DNA of 64,000 nt, taken from the NCBI GenBank assembly GCA_023439545.1, contig JAEXNT010000042.1, positions 124,001 to 188,000 of the forward strand. The letters are read 5' to 3'. Of this stretch, positions 19,254-27,980 are shown piece by piece. Position numbers and translations under genes: made by a program. This DNA is from Bacillota bacterium (lineage in GTDB: Bacteria > Bacillota > Clostridia > Acetivibrionales > DTU013). The notes below the pieces were generated by a model, which had not been told where the DNA came from, did not search any database, and saw nothing but the letters and a program-made list of their open reading frames with translations. Each line of letters begins with the position of its first letter. Position 1 is the first letter of the stretch.

Positions 19254-20856
19254 TGATGCTTTTTCGAGGACAGATTTAAAGACGATAATCGATTGGGAAA
19301 AGGCGGGATTTTACATCTCCGGAGAGGCATGCAGCGCGCCTGTAGCTATACAGCTCATAGAGAATGAATTGCCGGATATCGTGATTACGGACATGCATAT
19401 GCCTTCGATGAGCGGCGTTGAACTAATAGACCATATCAATAAGAACTGGCCGCAAATAAGGGTTATCGCCCTAAGCGCCTATGATGATTTCAACTATGTC
19501 AGGCAGAGTATGAAAAAAGGCGCGGTGGACTATGTGCTCAAGCATCTCCTGGACTCAAAGACACTCCTCGATATTTTGGAAACAGCCCGGGAAGCTGTTA
19601 TGGAATACAGAAATAAATGCACCCAGAGTGTTATGATAACAGAGCAGCTCTCCAGCAGAAAGTCTATATTGTGCAAGGAATTCATTCAAAGGCTTGTAAT
19701 GGGGGACCTGTCGGATATCGTTGAAATAGAAAGCTCCATTTCCACACTGGGAATAAATCTTGATAAAAAAAATCTTGTAGTTACCATTGCGGAAATAGAT
19801 GACTTTGCATTTATCGAAGACAAGTATTCCCCCAAGGAAATGGATGTACTGATCAGGACTTTCCTGGAGATGACCAGGGAAATATTGAACGATTGGAATA
19901 AATCGATCATCGAGCATTTATCAAAAGGAAGGTTTGTGATTATTTTCTCCCTGGGGGACGTCTATAGTATGCTGTTCATATATAACAGCCTTTTCACAGT
20001 GATTGACAGGATAAGGTCCGGAATTAAAAAATACTTGAATGTGTCAGCCTGCTTCAGCGCAAGCAAAGTTTGTCCGGATATATCAAAGATTTCACAGGCA
20101 TACCGGGAAGCCGACCTCATGCTTAAGGACAAGTTTTATAAAGGAAAGAACAGTATTTTTATAGAAGATGCCACAAAGAAAAGCAAGGATGGATTCCTGT
20201 GCCTGGACATAAGGGATGAAAGGGATTTGACCTCTGCGTTGAGGGAACTGGATAATGAAAAGGTAAGGCAGCATATAGACGTCATTTTTGACAAAATTCT
20301 GAATAATCGCTTGGGGAGCAAGTCAACTCAAATGATTTGCGCCGAGCTTATAAATATAGTAAATAAGGTTACGAAGGAGACCGGACTGGAGATTTCGCAG
20401 ATATATACGAATGAAGAGATACCATACAACATGATGCAGAAGTATGAAACCATAGTAGATATCAAGGAATGGATCATGGAGTTGTATGAAAAACTGATTT
20501 CGATCCTGAGGAAGATGAAAATCGGGGATAAATACTGTGAAATTACCAGAAAGGTGATCGAGTATGTGAACAAGAACTTTAAAAAAGATATATCCTTAAG
20601 TGAGATCGCGGAATTTTCCGGTGTAAGCAATTCATACATAAGCAGGGTCTTCAAAGAAGATTGCGGGATAGGCTTTGTTGAGTATCTGAACCGTGTCAGG
20701 GTTGAAAATGCGAAGAACCTTATTGAAAATGGCGAGTTCAAGTTCAAGGAAATCGTCGTGAAAGTAGGATTTAATAACTATAATTACTTCTTCAGAGTAT
20801 TCAAAGAGGTTGTGGGGATGACCCCTTTGGAATATGAGCAGGTTTGCAGAAAATAA
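19225..20856 (+). CDS. YesN-type response regulator with AraC output domain
   Basis: 543 residues from ATG 19225 (AAAGGAG nine bases upstream), overlapping the kinase gene by 29 bases. A receiver domain (VDDD near residue 8, phosphoacceptor Asp56 in ITDMHMPSMSG) is followed by a 300-residue helical linker and a C-terminal AraC double HTH (ISLSEIAEFSGVSNSYISRV, final MTPLEYEQ). It should activate transport or hydrolase genes when phosphorylated by the adjacent kinase. The orphan binding protein at 20895 and the arabinofuranoside operon upstream are the obvious candidate targets. Confidence 0.93.
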   Translation: MLLKVLIVDDDAFSRTDLKTIIDWEKAGFYISGEACSAPVAIQLIENELPDIVITDMHMPSMSGVELIDHINKNWPQIRVIALSAYDDFNYVRQSMKKGAVDYVLKHLLDSKTLLDILETAREAVMEYRNKCTQSVMITEQLSSRKSILCKEFIQRLVMGDLSDIVEIESSISTLGINLDKKNLVVTIAEIDDFAFIEDKYSPKEMDVLIRTFLEMTREILNDWNKSIIEHLSKGRFVIIFSLGDVYSMLFIYNSLFTVIDRIRSGIKKYLNVSACFSASKVCPDISKISQAYREADLMLKDKFYKGKNSIFIEDATKKSKDGFLCLDIRDERDLTSALRELDNEKVRQHIDVIFDKILNNRLGSKSTQMICAELINIVNKVTKETGLEISQIYTNEEIPYNMMQKYETIVDIKEWIMELYEKLISILRKMKIGDKYCEITRKVIEYVNKNFKKDISLSEIAEFSGVSNSYISRVFKEDCGIGFVEYLNRVRVENAKNLIENGEFKFKEIVVKVGFNNYNYFFRVFKEVVGMTPLEYEQVCRK

Positions 20857-20894
20857 ACACCCCACACTTACGGTTTGAAGGGAGAAGCGGCAAA

Positions 20895-22229
20895 ATGAGA
20901 AAAATTATAATTGTTCTTCTTATAGTTCACTTAATTCTAGGTTCAGTCTTGATTGGGTGCAGCAGTGGCTCCAATAGCAAGCCAAGCCGGGGAATCAGCT
21001 CCACGACCGGAAAGGAACCGGTGGAGCCGGTAAAATTGACTCTGTGGACATTTCAGGATATTCATAAACCCTTTTATATGAAGACCGCAGAGATGTGGAA
21101 CAAGACTAATCCTGCTTCGACAATAGATCTGACTGTAAACGTATATCCAAATGCCGAGATGTACAACAAACTACTGATTGCCATCCAGTCCGGCGTCGGT
21201 GCGCCGGATATTGCGGATATCAACATTAATTACTTTTCCAACTTCCTGAGGGGCGACATTCAGCTGGTTGAGCTTAACAAGATCATCGATCCGGAAAAGG
21301 ATAAGTTTGTGCAGTCAAGGTTTGATATTTACAGCAAAGACGGAAAAAATTATGGAATATGCTTTCACGTCGGGGCAACCGTGGTTTACTACAATAAGGA
21401 GATCATTGATAAAGCCGGTGTCAATGTTGATATGATACGGACCTGGGCTGACTATACAGAGGCGGGGAAGAAAGTGGCGGCTGCTACAGGAAAACCCATG
21501 ACTGCTTTTGAGTATAACGACCAAAGACCGTTCTGGCCTATGATTATCCAGAGAGGCTCCGATTACCTGGACAAGAACGGCAACGTCATCCTCGACAACG
21601 ATATAAACATAAACACATTACAATCCATGCAGGATATGGTATATAAAGATAAAATAGCTATTCTGATGCCAGGTGGAACAACAGGATCCGAAGAGTTTTT
21701 CACATTTATGAATACGGGCGGAATGGCGTCTCTTATCATGCCTATGTGGTATATGAGCAGGTTCCTGGCATACATGCCCGATTTGAAGGGCAAGGTAATG
21801 GTGCGCCCAATGCCCGTATGGGAAGAAGGAGATATGAGGTCTGCCGGTATTGGGGGTTCAGGTACTGCTGTAATGAAACAAAGCAAGGCTCAGGATGCCG
21901 CAGTGAATTTTCTGGGCTACGCGAAGCTCTCAGTGGAAAGCAATATAAGGATATGGCAGGAGCTCAAGTTCGACCCGATCAGATGGGAAGTCTGGGACTC
22001 TCCGGAGCTGCAGCAGCCAGACCCTTATTTCAACAACGAAAAGGTTTTCAATATTCTCTTGGGAATGAAGGATGAGATTCCTTCACCGAATATGGGTGAT
22101 TTGAACTCGGCAGCTCAGGAACTTGTGAAATCAAATGTGATGTTCAAGGTTCTGAAGGACCGGAGCCAGACGCCGGAACAGGCTCTGAAGGCAGCGGCTG
22201 ACGAACTGCGCAGACAGCAGAAGAAATAA
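20895..22229 (+). CDS. Family-1 solute-binding lipoprotein without adjacent permeases
   Basis: 444 residues from ATG 20895 (GGGAG upstream), with a lipobox (LIGC, Cys22) and a CUT1 sugar-binding fold (VKLTLWTFQD near the start, P-M-W-Y-M in the middle). It lies 38 bp after the response regulator and is followed by a convergent gene, so no permease shares its transcript. The permeases at 24262 and 25210 have their own binding protein at 27981. It may be a co-sensor presenting sugar to the kinase, as proposed for XylFII with LytS in Clostridium beijerinckii, or may serve distant permeases. Confidence 0.88.
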   Translation: MRKIIIVLLIVHLILGSVLIGCSSGSNSKPSRGISSTTGKEPVEPVKLTLWTFQDIHKPFYMKTAEMWNKTNPASTIDLTVNVYPNAEMYNKLLIAIQSGVGAPDIADININYFSNFLRGDIQLVELNKIIDPEKDKFVQSRFDIYSKDGKNYGICFHVGATVVYYNKEIIDKAGVNVDMIRTWADYTEAGKKVAAATGKPMTAFEYNDQRPFWPMIIQRGSDYLDKNGNVILDNDININTLQSMQDMVYKDKIAILMPGGTTGSEEFFTFMNTGGMASLIMPMWYMSRFLAYMPDLKGKVMVRPMPVWEEGDMRSAGIGGSGTAVMKQSKAQDAAVNFLGYAKLSVESNIRIWQELKFDPIRWEVWDSPELQQPDPYFNNEKVFNILLGMKDEIPSPNMGDLNSAAQELVKSNVMFKVLKDRSQTPEQALKAAADELRRQQKK

Positions 22230-22298
22230 TTGGGATCCTGCAAGTTGTTCCTCACGCAAGGACCTGCGGATAGGACATGAAGTGGATGGTTCCGATGC

Positions 22299-23165
22299 TT
22301 ATATAGCTTTGTTAATGTGTTGAAAGAACCAACCTGTTTCTGAGGCAAAGCGCTCAAAAAAACGCTGTTCGGAGACATCGGAACAGATCATCTCGATTCC
22401 TGCGGTTATAGTGCTGTTTTCATTTTGCAGATGCTTAAAAAATGCACGGGCGGTTTCATGAGTGTAAACGCCGCCCTTTACACTGAATAATGGGTGCTTG
22501 TCGCCAAATAAAGGAGAATTCCTGTCAAGTACGCAATTTGCCAAATGGACATGGGTGCAATGTTTCTTTGCCAATTCCCATGATGAGTAAAGCTCCTCAT
22601 TGAGCTGAGCGATATGGCTGATATCAAAAACAAGGCTGATACGCGGCACTTCCGCGAGTATATCGTCCATAAAGGAAACTGCCATATCTGTGTGACCGAT
22701 CAAATGATGGTATTCAACATCCCGATCACCGGGTTCCAGTAAAATATCAATATCATTTACTCGTTGATGCAGCTCGCAGATCGAATCCTTCAAATATTGC
22801 AGACACGCTGTATCGTATTCTTCTTTTTCAGGTCTTCTCCCGCTGTTGATCAATACCGATTTTGCGCCTGCCTGCCGGGCGAAACGGAAACATTCGGCCA
22901 GCGCATCGATCGCTTTCCTTCTGTCGCCGGCTATAGGAGTACATAAATTAAGGCCCTGGGCTTTTTGAAGAGCGGCGCCCAGAAAAACACTTTTGTACTT
23001 GCCCAAAAGTTTACGAACATGATCGACATTACAATTTTCGCAATAATACTCAATGCATGAAAAATCATAGGGCTTTATCAATTCAACCGCATTTTTCAGT
23101 GCCTCAAGACTGTTCTTTGAACTTGGAACAGCGGACAATAAAACAAACGATTTGTGAACAGACAT
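22299..23165 (-). CDS. Xylose-isomerase-like TIM-barrel protein (sugar phosphate isomerase/epimerase family)
   Basis: 288 residues. Features of the AP-endonuclease-2 fold are visible: LLEPGDRD..., LVFDISHIAQL and HVHLANCVL, metal-binding-type Glu/Asp/His positions that end barrel strands. Family members isomerise, epimerise, dehydrate or cleave sugars using a divalent metal. GAGGGG precedes the ATG. It is 17 bp downstream of the GntR gene in a two-gene minus-strand unit, divergent from the import/catabolic operon at 24262, and so probably belongs to the same pathway. Confidence 0.82.
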   Translation of the reverse strand: MSVHKSFVLLSAVPSSKNSLEALKNAVELIKPYDFSCIEYYCENCNVDHVRKLLGKYKSVFLGAALQKAQGLNLCTPIAGDRRKAIDALAECFRFARQAGAKSVLINSGRRPEKEEYDTACLQYLKDSICELHQRVNDIDILLEPGDRDVEYHHLIGHTDMAVSFMDDILAEVPRISLVFDISHIAQLNEELYSSWELAKKHCTHVHLANCVLDRNSPLFGDKHPLFSVKGGVYTHETARAFFKHLQNENSTITAGIEMICSDVSEQRFFERFASETGWFFQHINKAI

Positions 23166-23182
23166 ATCATTACCCCTCGCAA

Positions 23183-23893
23183 TTATGTTTCTGCTGCTGC
23201 CTCGATGACCTGTTCTTCGATATCGACCTGCGTATCCTTCATCAGCTTCAGGTGGTGATCAAGCATGCTGATGGCCGCTGTCTTGTCCCGTGCCTGTATG
23301 GATTCAACCATTAGTTCATGCTGTTTCCAGGAAAGCAGGACGATCGATTTGCCTTCTTTGTTGTTGTATATCCTCTGCCTTGCTATAAGCAGAATATTTT
23401 CTATTTCAGTTATATATTTGATGAGCCTGTTGGAATGGGATACTTGTGCGATACTTACGTGAAACTTTACGTCATATTCGTTGTGAAGCATAGCGATTTC
23501 CTTACCGTTATCCGAATTTGAGTCACGCAGGATAATATTGCATTTTTGATTGAAATCGCTGATGATTTCTTTAAAATGCTCTATATCCTCATCGGTGGCC
23601 AAATCTACACATTTATTAAAAGAAATGGATTCCAGTGCAGTTCGTATTTCCAGCAGATTCAGAAGCTCCGACTTTGAAATACTGACACAGTACAGACCTT
23701 TCCTTTTTATATTAACGACAAAACCGTTCTGTACGAGTTGATTGACGGCTTCCCTGACCGGAGTCCTGCTGATGCCGATTTTCTCCGCGATTAAATCTTC
23801 TCTGATTCGCTCTCCAGGCTTTATTTCCGAAGACAGGATCATATTTAAAATAGAGGAGTAGGCATAATCTGTCAGTACAAAATTGTTTGTCAT
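23183..23893 (-). CDS. GntR-family (FadR subfamily, FCD domain) regulator
   Basis: 236 residues. An N-terminal winged HTH (IKPGERIREDLIAEKIGISR, then TPVREAVNQLVQNGFV) is followed by an all-helical FCD effector domain with the metal/ligand His positions (KFHVSIA, RDKTAAISMLDHHL). FadR-type repressors usually bind small organic acids or sugar acids and control adjacent divergent operons. It shares a 368-bp AT-rich intergenic region with the permease gene at 24262, containing repeats and a near-consensus FadR-type site. Confidence 0.9.
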   Translation of the reverse strand: MTNNFVLTDYAYSSILNMILSSEIKPGERIREDLIAEKIGISRTPVREAVNQLVQNGFVVNIKRKGLYCVSISKSELLNLLEIRTALESISFNKCVDLATDEDIEHFKEIISDFNQKCNIILRDSNSDNGKEIAMLHNEYDVKFHVSIAQVSHSNRLIKYITEIENILLIARQRIYNNKEGKSIVLLSWKQHELMVESIQARDKTAAISMLDHHLKLMKDTQVDIEEQVIEAAAET

Positions 23894-23938
23894 ATACTTG
23901 CACTTCCTTATATTGTTTTTATTTAAAAAATATCACTA

Positions 23939-23949
23939 ATGTACTACCA
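23939..23949. promoter_or_regulatory. Candidate FadR-type operator
   Basis: On the minus strand TGGTAGTACAT matches the FadR-subfamily consensus TNGTNNNACNA at all but the last specified base, 46 bp upstream of the gntR start. It may mediate autoregulation. Confidence 0.3.
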
Positions 23950-23982
23950 AGTAAAGAGAAAGTTGAGTATTCATCTCTATAA

Positions 23983-24005
23983 AAATTATAAATTATAATA
24001 TTATT
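23983..24005. repeat. AT-rich 23-bp direct repeat, copy A
   Basis: A 23-bp sequence made of AATTATA units and containing the perfect palindrome ATAATATTAT is repeated identically at 24128-24150. Copy A lies on the gntR side of the divergent intergenic region. Confidence 0.6.
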
Positions 24006-24127
24006 TAGTTTATCATGGCTTTATGCATAAATCAATTATTTTATAGAAAATTCCTTGTAAGCTGGTAATTCCGGTAATTTCGGCAATTACTCCATTGCTG
24101 TGCCTAAAAATAAAATAATAAAATTAT

Positions 24128-24150
24128 AAATTATAAATTATAATATTATT
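24128..24150. repeat. AT-rich 23-bp direct repeat, copy B
   Basis: Identical to 23983-24005, 145 bp downstream and preceded by one further 7-base unit. It abuts and slightly overlaps the -35 box of the permease operon promoter, so it could be an UP element or an operator. The rest of 23894-24261 holds no gene. Confidence 0.6.
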
Positions 24151-24177
24151 GACTTTTGCAAGAAGGATTCATATAAT
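24149..24177 (+). promoter_or_regulatory. Predicted sigma-A promoter of the 24262-36586 operon
   Basis: TTGACT (24149-24154), 17-base spacer, TATAAT (24172-24177). This near-consensus promoter lies 84 bp before the first permease gene. Confidence 0.75.
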
Positions 24178-24261
24178 TTAAGTATGCTGTGAAATCTTCA
24201 AATAAATTCTAGCGTTAAATAACAACTATAGGATTTTTCTAAAACTGGGAAGGAGAATAGA

Positions 24262-25197
24262 ATGGCTAAGCTAAATGTAATTCCATACAAAAACAAAAGA
24301 CGGTTGGCTGAACTCTGGAATTCCAGTAAATATGCCTTATTGTTTTTGGCCCCATGGATAATCGGAATAATCGTATTTTCGATTTATCCAATTATTCGTT
24401 CCCTATATCTTTCATTTACCGATTTCAATCTTTTTCAGGCGCCGAATCTAGTCGGGGTGGAGAATTACAAATCTCTTTTCAGTGATCCGCGTTTTATTCA
24501 ATCCTGCAAGGTAACCAGTATATATGTATTTGCAGGAGTTCCTCTTCAGCTTGCTTTTGCTTTGATACTGGCATTGGTTTTGAACAGGGGAATACACGGG
24601 TTGAAGTATTTCAGGGCAATTTACTATCTTCCGGCCCTTCTCGGCGGAAGTGTGGCAATTTCGGTTTTGTGGAGACAGGTATTCGGATTGCAGGGAATTG
24701 TCAACCAGTTCCTTGGATTCATGGGTCTGCCGGATACCGTAACATCAATCAGCTGGATATCCAATCCCGAGTATGCTTTAATAACGCTCATTATATTAAG
24801 AGTCTGGCAATTCGGTTCTCCCATGATCATCTTCATTGCGGGTTTGAAACAAATTCCGATGGAGCTGTATGAAGCAGCGTCCATTGATGGTGCAAATACG
24901 ATCAGGAAATTTTCTCACGTTACGTTACCGATGCTTTCGCCCATAATATTATTCAATTTGGTCATGCAGATCATTTCTGCGTTCCAAGCATTCACTCCTG
25001 CGTATATCATAGGCGGTACCAGTGGCGGAGCATTGGATAGTCTGTTATTCTATACGCTTTACCTTTACACGATCGGTTTCAATTACTTCAAGATGGGATA
25101 CGCTTCTGCGATGGCCTGGGTGTTGATGCTGGCAATATCCGTGTTGACAATACTTATCTTCAGGTTCTCGAAAAATACTGTTCATTATGAGTCTTAG
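24262..25197 (+). CDS. ABC sugar transporter permease, MalF/UgpA type (CUT1)
   Basis: 311 residues, six membrane helices, EAA loop LYEAASIDGANTIRKFSHVT. The N-terminus LLFLAPWIIGIIVFSIYPII is typical of CUT1 first permeases. GGGAAGGAG precedes the ATG. It is the first gene after the strong promoter; its partner follows 12 bp downstream and the matching binding protein is most likely that at 27981. Confidence 0.93.
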   Translation: MAKLNVIPYKNKRRLAELWNSSKYALLFLAPWIIGIIVFSIYPIIRSLYLSFTDFNLFQAPNLVGVENYKSLFSDPRFIQSCKVTSIYVFAGVPLQLAFALILALVLNRGIHGLKYFRAIYYLPALLGGSVAISVLWRQVFGLQGIVNQFLGFMGLPDTVTSISWISNPEYALITLIILRVWQFGSPMIIFIAGLKQIPMELYEAASIDGANTIRKFSHVTLPMLSPIILFNLVMQIISAFQAFTPAYIIGGTSGGALDSLLFYTLYLYTIGFNYFKMGYASAMAWVLMLAISVLTILIFRFSKNTVHYES

Positions 25198-25209
25198 GAG
25201 GGCAATGGG

Positions 25210-26079
25210 ATGTCAGGATATGTAAAACGATTGGGCATAAGCAACGGTCATAAGATATACAAGCTATGCACTACTGTTATTATGTCACTGGGTGCGTTGA
25301 TAATGCTTTATCCTCTTGTATGGATGGTGGTCAGCTCATTTAAACCGGAAGTCATGATTTTTAAAGATAAATCCCTTATTATTACGGAATTTACATTGGA
25401 GAATTATGTCCGTGGTCTAAAGGGAGTTGCTGGAACAAGCTTTATGGATTACATGGTTAATACGTTGAAAGTTGTCATACCGGTTGTGGTCGGGAATCTG
25501 ATATCCTGCTCGTTTGTAGGTTATGCCGTTTCAAGGCTGACATTCCCGTTCAAGAAGATCGTATTCCCGATGATTCTGCTGACAATGATGCTGCCGATCC
25601 ATGCTACGCTTATTCCGCGATACCTGATGTTCCGGAACCTGAATTGGATCGATACGTATCTTCCGCTGACAGTACCCAGCTTTTTCGCAATACAAGGTTT
25701 CTTCTGCTATTTGTTTATCCAATTTATGAGGGGCATTCCGAAGGATCTTGATCAGGCAGCTACGGTTGACGGGTGCGGACCGATATCGATCTATTTCAGA
25801 ATCATAGCGCCCCTGTCGGTGCCGGTATTTATAACAGCCGCCATATTCTCATTCATATGGACATTTGACGACTTTTTCTCACAGCTTATTTATATCAACA
25901 ATCCTGCCAAATTTACCATAGCTCTATCACTGAGACAATATACGGAAGCGTTTGAGCTGTCGGCTTTTGGTGTTCTGTTTGCAATGTCCACCCTGTCGCT
26001 GATACCGATTTTCATATTCTTTATCAGCTGTCAGAAATACCTGGTGGAAGGGATCGCTACAACCGGTCTCAAGGGATAG
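25210..26079 (+). CDS. ABC sugar transporter permease, MalG/UgpE type (CUT1)
   Basis: 289 residues, six membrane helices, EAA loop LDQAATVDGCGPISIYFRII and C-terminal LVEGIATTGLKG characteristic of MalG-like permeases. AGGAGG lies just before the ATG. It completes the transmembrane channel with the upstream gene. No ATPase is encoded in the locus. Confidence 0.93.
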   Translation: MSGYVKRLGISNGHKIYKLCTTVIMSLGALIMLYPLVWMVVSSFKPEVMIFKDKSLIITEFTLENYVRGLKGVAGTSFMDYMVNTLKVVIPVVVGNLISCSFVGYAVSRLTFPFKKIVFPMILLTMMLPIHATLIPRYLMFRNLNWIDTYLPLTVPSFFAIQGFFCYLFIQFMRGIPKDLDQAATVDGCGPISIYFRIIAPLSVPVFITAAIFSFIWTFDDFFSQLIYINNPAKFTIALSLRQYTEAFELSAFGVLFAMSTLSLIPIFIFFISCQKYLVEGIATTGLKG

Positions 26080-26124
26080 TCGATTTACCTGTAAAGCAAT
26101 TTATGCAAAGGGAGATGGGTTATA

Positions 26125-27123
26125 GTGATTAAAACCGTAATCATCGGGGCCGGGGGGATCGCGGAAAAGCATGCGGAATCCGTTAATCGACTGCCGAATG
26201 TGAAGGTAGCCGCCGTCCTGGACGTAAAAGCCGAAAATGCAAAGAAAATTGCGGATATTTGCAATTCAAATGTAATTTCCAAGCTGGACGATGTTCTTGA
26301 TGAAGTGCAGATGGTGCACCTTTTGACTCCTCCCTCCAAAAGGCTGGAGTATGCGGAAATTGCTATGAAGGCAGGAAAGCACGTGCTTTGTGAAAAGCCG
26401 ATCGCTGTTGATTTGAAGGAGGCGCGAAAGCTTTCGGAACTTGCAAAAGAAAACGGCGTACTGTTTATGACCGCATTCAACATGCGCTTCAGACCCGGTT
26501 ATCTTAAGTTACAGGACGATGTTCTTTCAGGAAGGCTTGGGGATATCATCAGCATATGGAGCCACAGGATAGGGCCGGGATCAGGCTTTAAAGCGCCTCT
26601 TGGCGATTCCTGGAGGACAGATCCCAAATTGGTATGCGGTATGACGATAGAATCACTGTCACATGATATAGATATGATCAGAGGGCTGGGGGTCGAAATC
26701 ACAAGCGTGTCCGCAAGGGTCAAAGGGGTAAGGCCCGAGCTTTCCTCCTTCGACAACAATGCACAGGTTGTTCTGGGGTTGAATAATGGCGCGAGTGCAA
26801 TTATAAATGCAAGCTGGTCATCCCATCTGCCGATGAGCTCAAGAGGTGTGATAGGAACAAAGGGCACGGCAGTGATCACCGGTGCAGGCTTCTTTGACTT
26901 TATGGAACACAGTATCAGGACGGAAGAGATGGAATGTGTGCATACCTCGCATATTAACGACCCTTTTGACAGTATGTCCTATTATGAAGAAAACAAATAC
27001 TTTATTGAATGCATAGAAAACGGCAGAAGACCTTTTATCACGGCGGATAACGGGGTTGAGGCTCTAAAGGTTTCACTGGCTATTCTGGAGTCAAGCAGGG
27101 AGCAACGTTTGATTCAACTGTGA
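26125..27123 (+). CDS. Gfo/Idh/MocA-family NAD(P)-dependent oxidoreductase
   Basis: 332 residues. N-terminal Rossmann motif VIIGAGGIAEKHAE, the family motif LCEKPIAVD near residue 92 and a C-terminal alpha/beta substrate domain with S-H-D-I-D-M. Members oxidise or reduce a ring hydroxyl of sugars or inositols, or act on 3-keto intermediates. The start is GTG with GGGAG upstream. The gene directly precedes a TIM-barrel isomerase-like gene (10 bp gap), a pairing known from inositol catabolism (IolG/IolE) and from glycoside oxidation pathways. Confidence 0.9.
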   Translation: MIKTVIIGAGGIAEKHAESVNRLPNVKVAAVLDVKAENAKKIADICNSNVISKLDDVLDEVQMVHLLTPPSKRLEYAEIAMKAGKHVLCEKPIAVDLKEARKLSELAKENGVLFMTAFNMRFRPGYLKLQDDVLSGRLGDIISIWSHRIGPGSGFKAPLGDSWRTDPKLVCGMTIESLSHDIDMIRGLGVEITSVSARVKGVRPELSSFDNNAQVVLGLNNGASAIINASWSSHLPMSSRGVIGTKGTAVITGAGFFDFMEHSIRTEEMECVHTSHINDPFDSMSYYEENKYFIECIENGRRPFITADNGVEALKVSLAILESSREQRLIQL

Positions 27124-27133
27124 GGTGAGCGAA

Positions 27134-27925
27134 GTGATCAGGCTTTCATGTGCAACATTGACTTTCGAGGGTTTTGGAGAAACGGACTTCAGCAGAACTT
27201 TCGACCTGGCGCCCAGGATCGGCTATAAGAATATCGAATTCAACTGCTGGTATCCTTCCGCATTTTCTCCCGAAATGATACGTTCGTTGAAGCATAGATG
27301 CGCACAACATGGGCTGAACCCCATGGCGATCCATTTAAACGGGGGATTCGGCGGAGATCCGGTCAGGGATTTTTGCCATAAGGTACAGGCCATGCAGGCG
27401 ATCCAGGCTCTCGGAGGAAGAATGATAGTTTCCTCAGGATTTGAACGGGGCGAAAACGGAGGGATTCAGGGCGTCATCACATCCCTTAAGAATTTGGCGC
27501 CGGTTGCGGAAGAAATGGATGTCGTCATCAGTCTTGAAAACCATGTGAACAACAATATTGAAAATATCGATGATTACAGGCGCATTTTTGATGCGATCGA
27601 ATCAAAGCAGGTGGGCTTGTGCATCGATACCGGTCACTTCGATGCGGCGGGAGTCGATATGGACGCGCTTATAGAGGAATTTGCGCCTCGGGTTAATCAC
27701 TTGCATTTGAAAGAGAATCAAGGATTTGGTAAAAAGAATTTTACACGCTTTCAAGAAGGAACTACGGACAATTATCACATAATCGAGAAACTGATCTCAA
27801 TCGGGTATTCGGGATATATGACTGTCGAGCTTTCTCCCGAGATCGGGGAAAAGGACAGCAGGCCATTCCAGACGGAGGATCTGTATCTTCCATACAAAAT
27901 GTTTTCAGTATATGAAATAACTTAA
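27134..27925 (+). CDS. Xylose-isomerase-like TIM-barrel protein
   Basis: 263 residues from GTG 27134, which has GAGGTGA five bases upstream; GTG 27125 overlaps that site. AP-endonuclease-2 fold motifs are visible: VISLENHVNNN, LCIDTGHFDAAGVD and HLHLKEN, giving the Glu-Asp-His metal set typical of the family, and a terminal MTVELSPE. The likely reaction is isomerisation, epimerisation or dehydration of a keto-sugar made by the oxidoreductase just upstream. Distinct from the TIM barrel at 22299. Confidence 0.85.
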   Translation: MIRLSCATLTFEGFGETDFSRTFDLAPRIGYKNIEFNCWYPSAFSPEMIRSLKHRCAQHGLNPMAIHLNGGFGGDPVRDFCHKVQAMQAIQALGGRMIVSSGFERGENGGIQGVITSLKNLAPVAEEMDVVISLENHVNNNIENIDDYRRIFDAIESKQVGLCIDTGHFDAAGVDMDALIEEFAPRVNHLHLKENQGFGKKNFTRFQEGTTDNYHIIEKLISIGYSGYMTVELSPEIGEKDSRPFQTEDLYLPYKMFSVYEIT

Positions 27926-27980
27926 CCCGTTTATTTCCGGCAAGCAGCCGGTTATAAAAATAAATATCAGGAGGAATAAC

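Noticed and set aside
23941..24200. AT-rich repeats as a replication origin or CRISPR
   Set aside because: Only two copies with no DnaA boxes seen and no spacer structure; promoter elements explain the region better.
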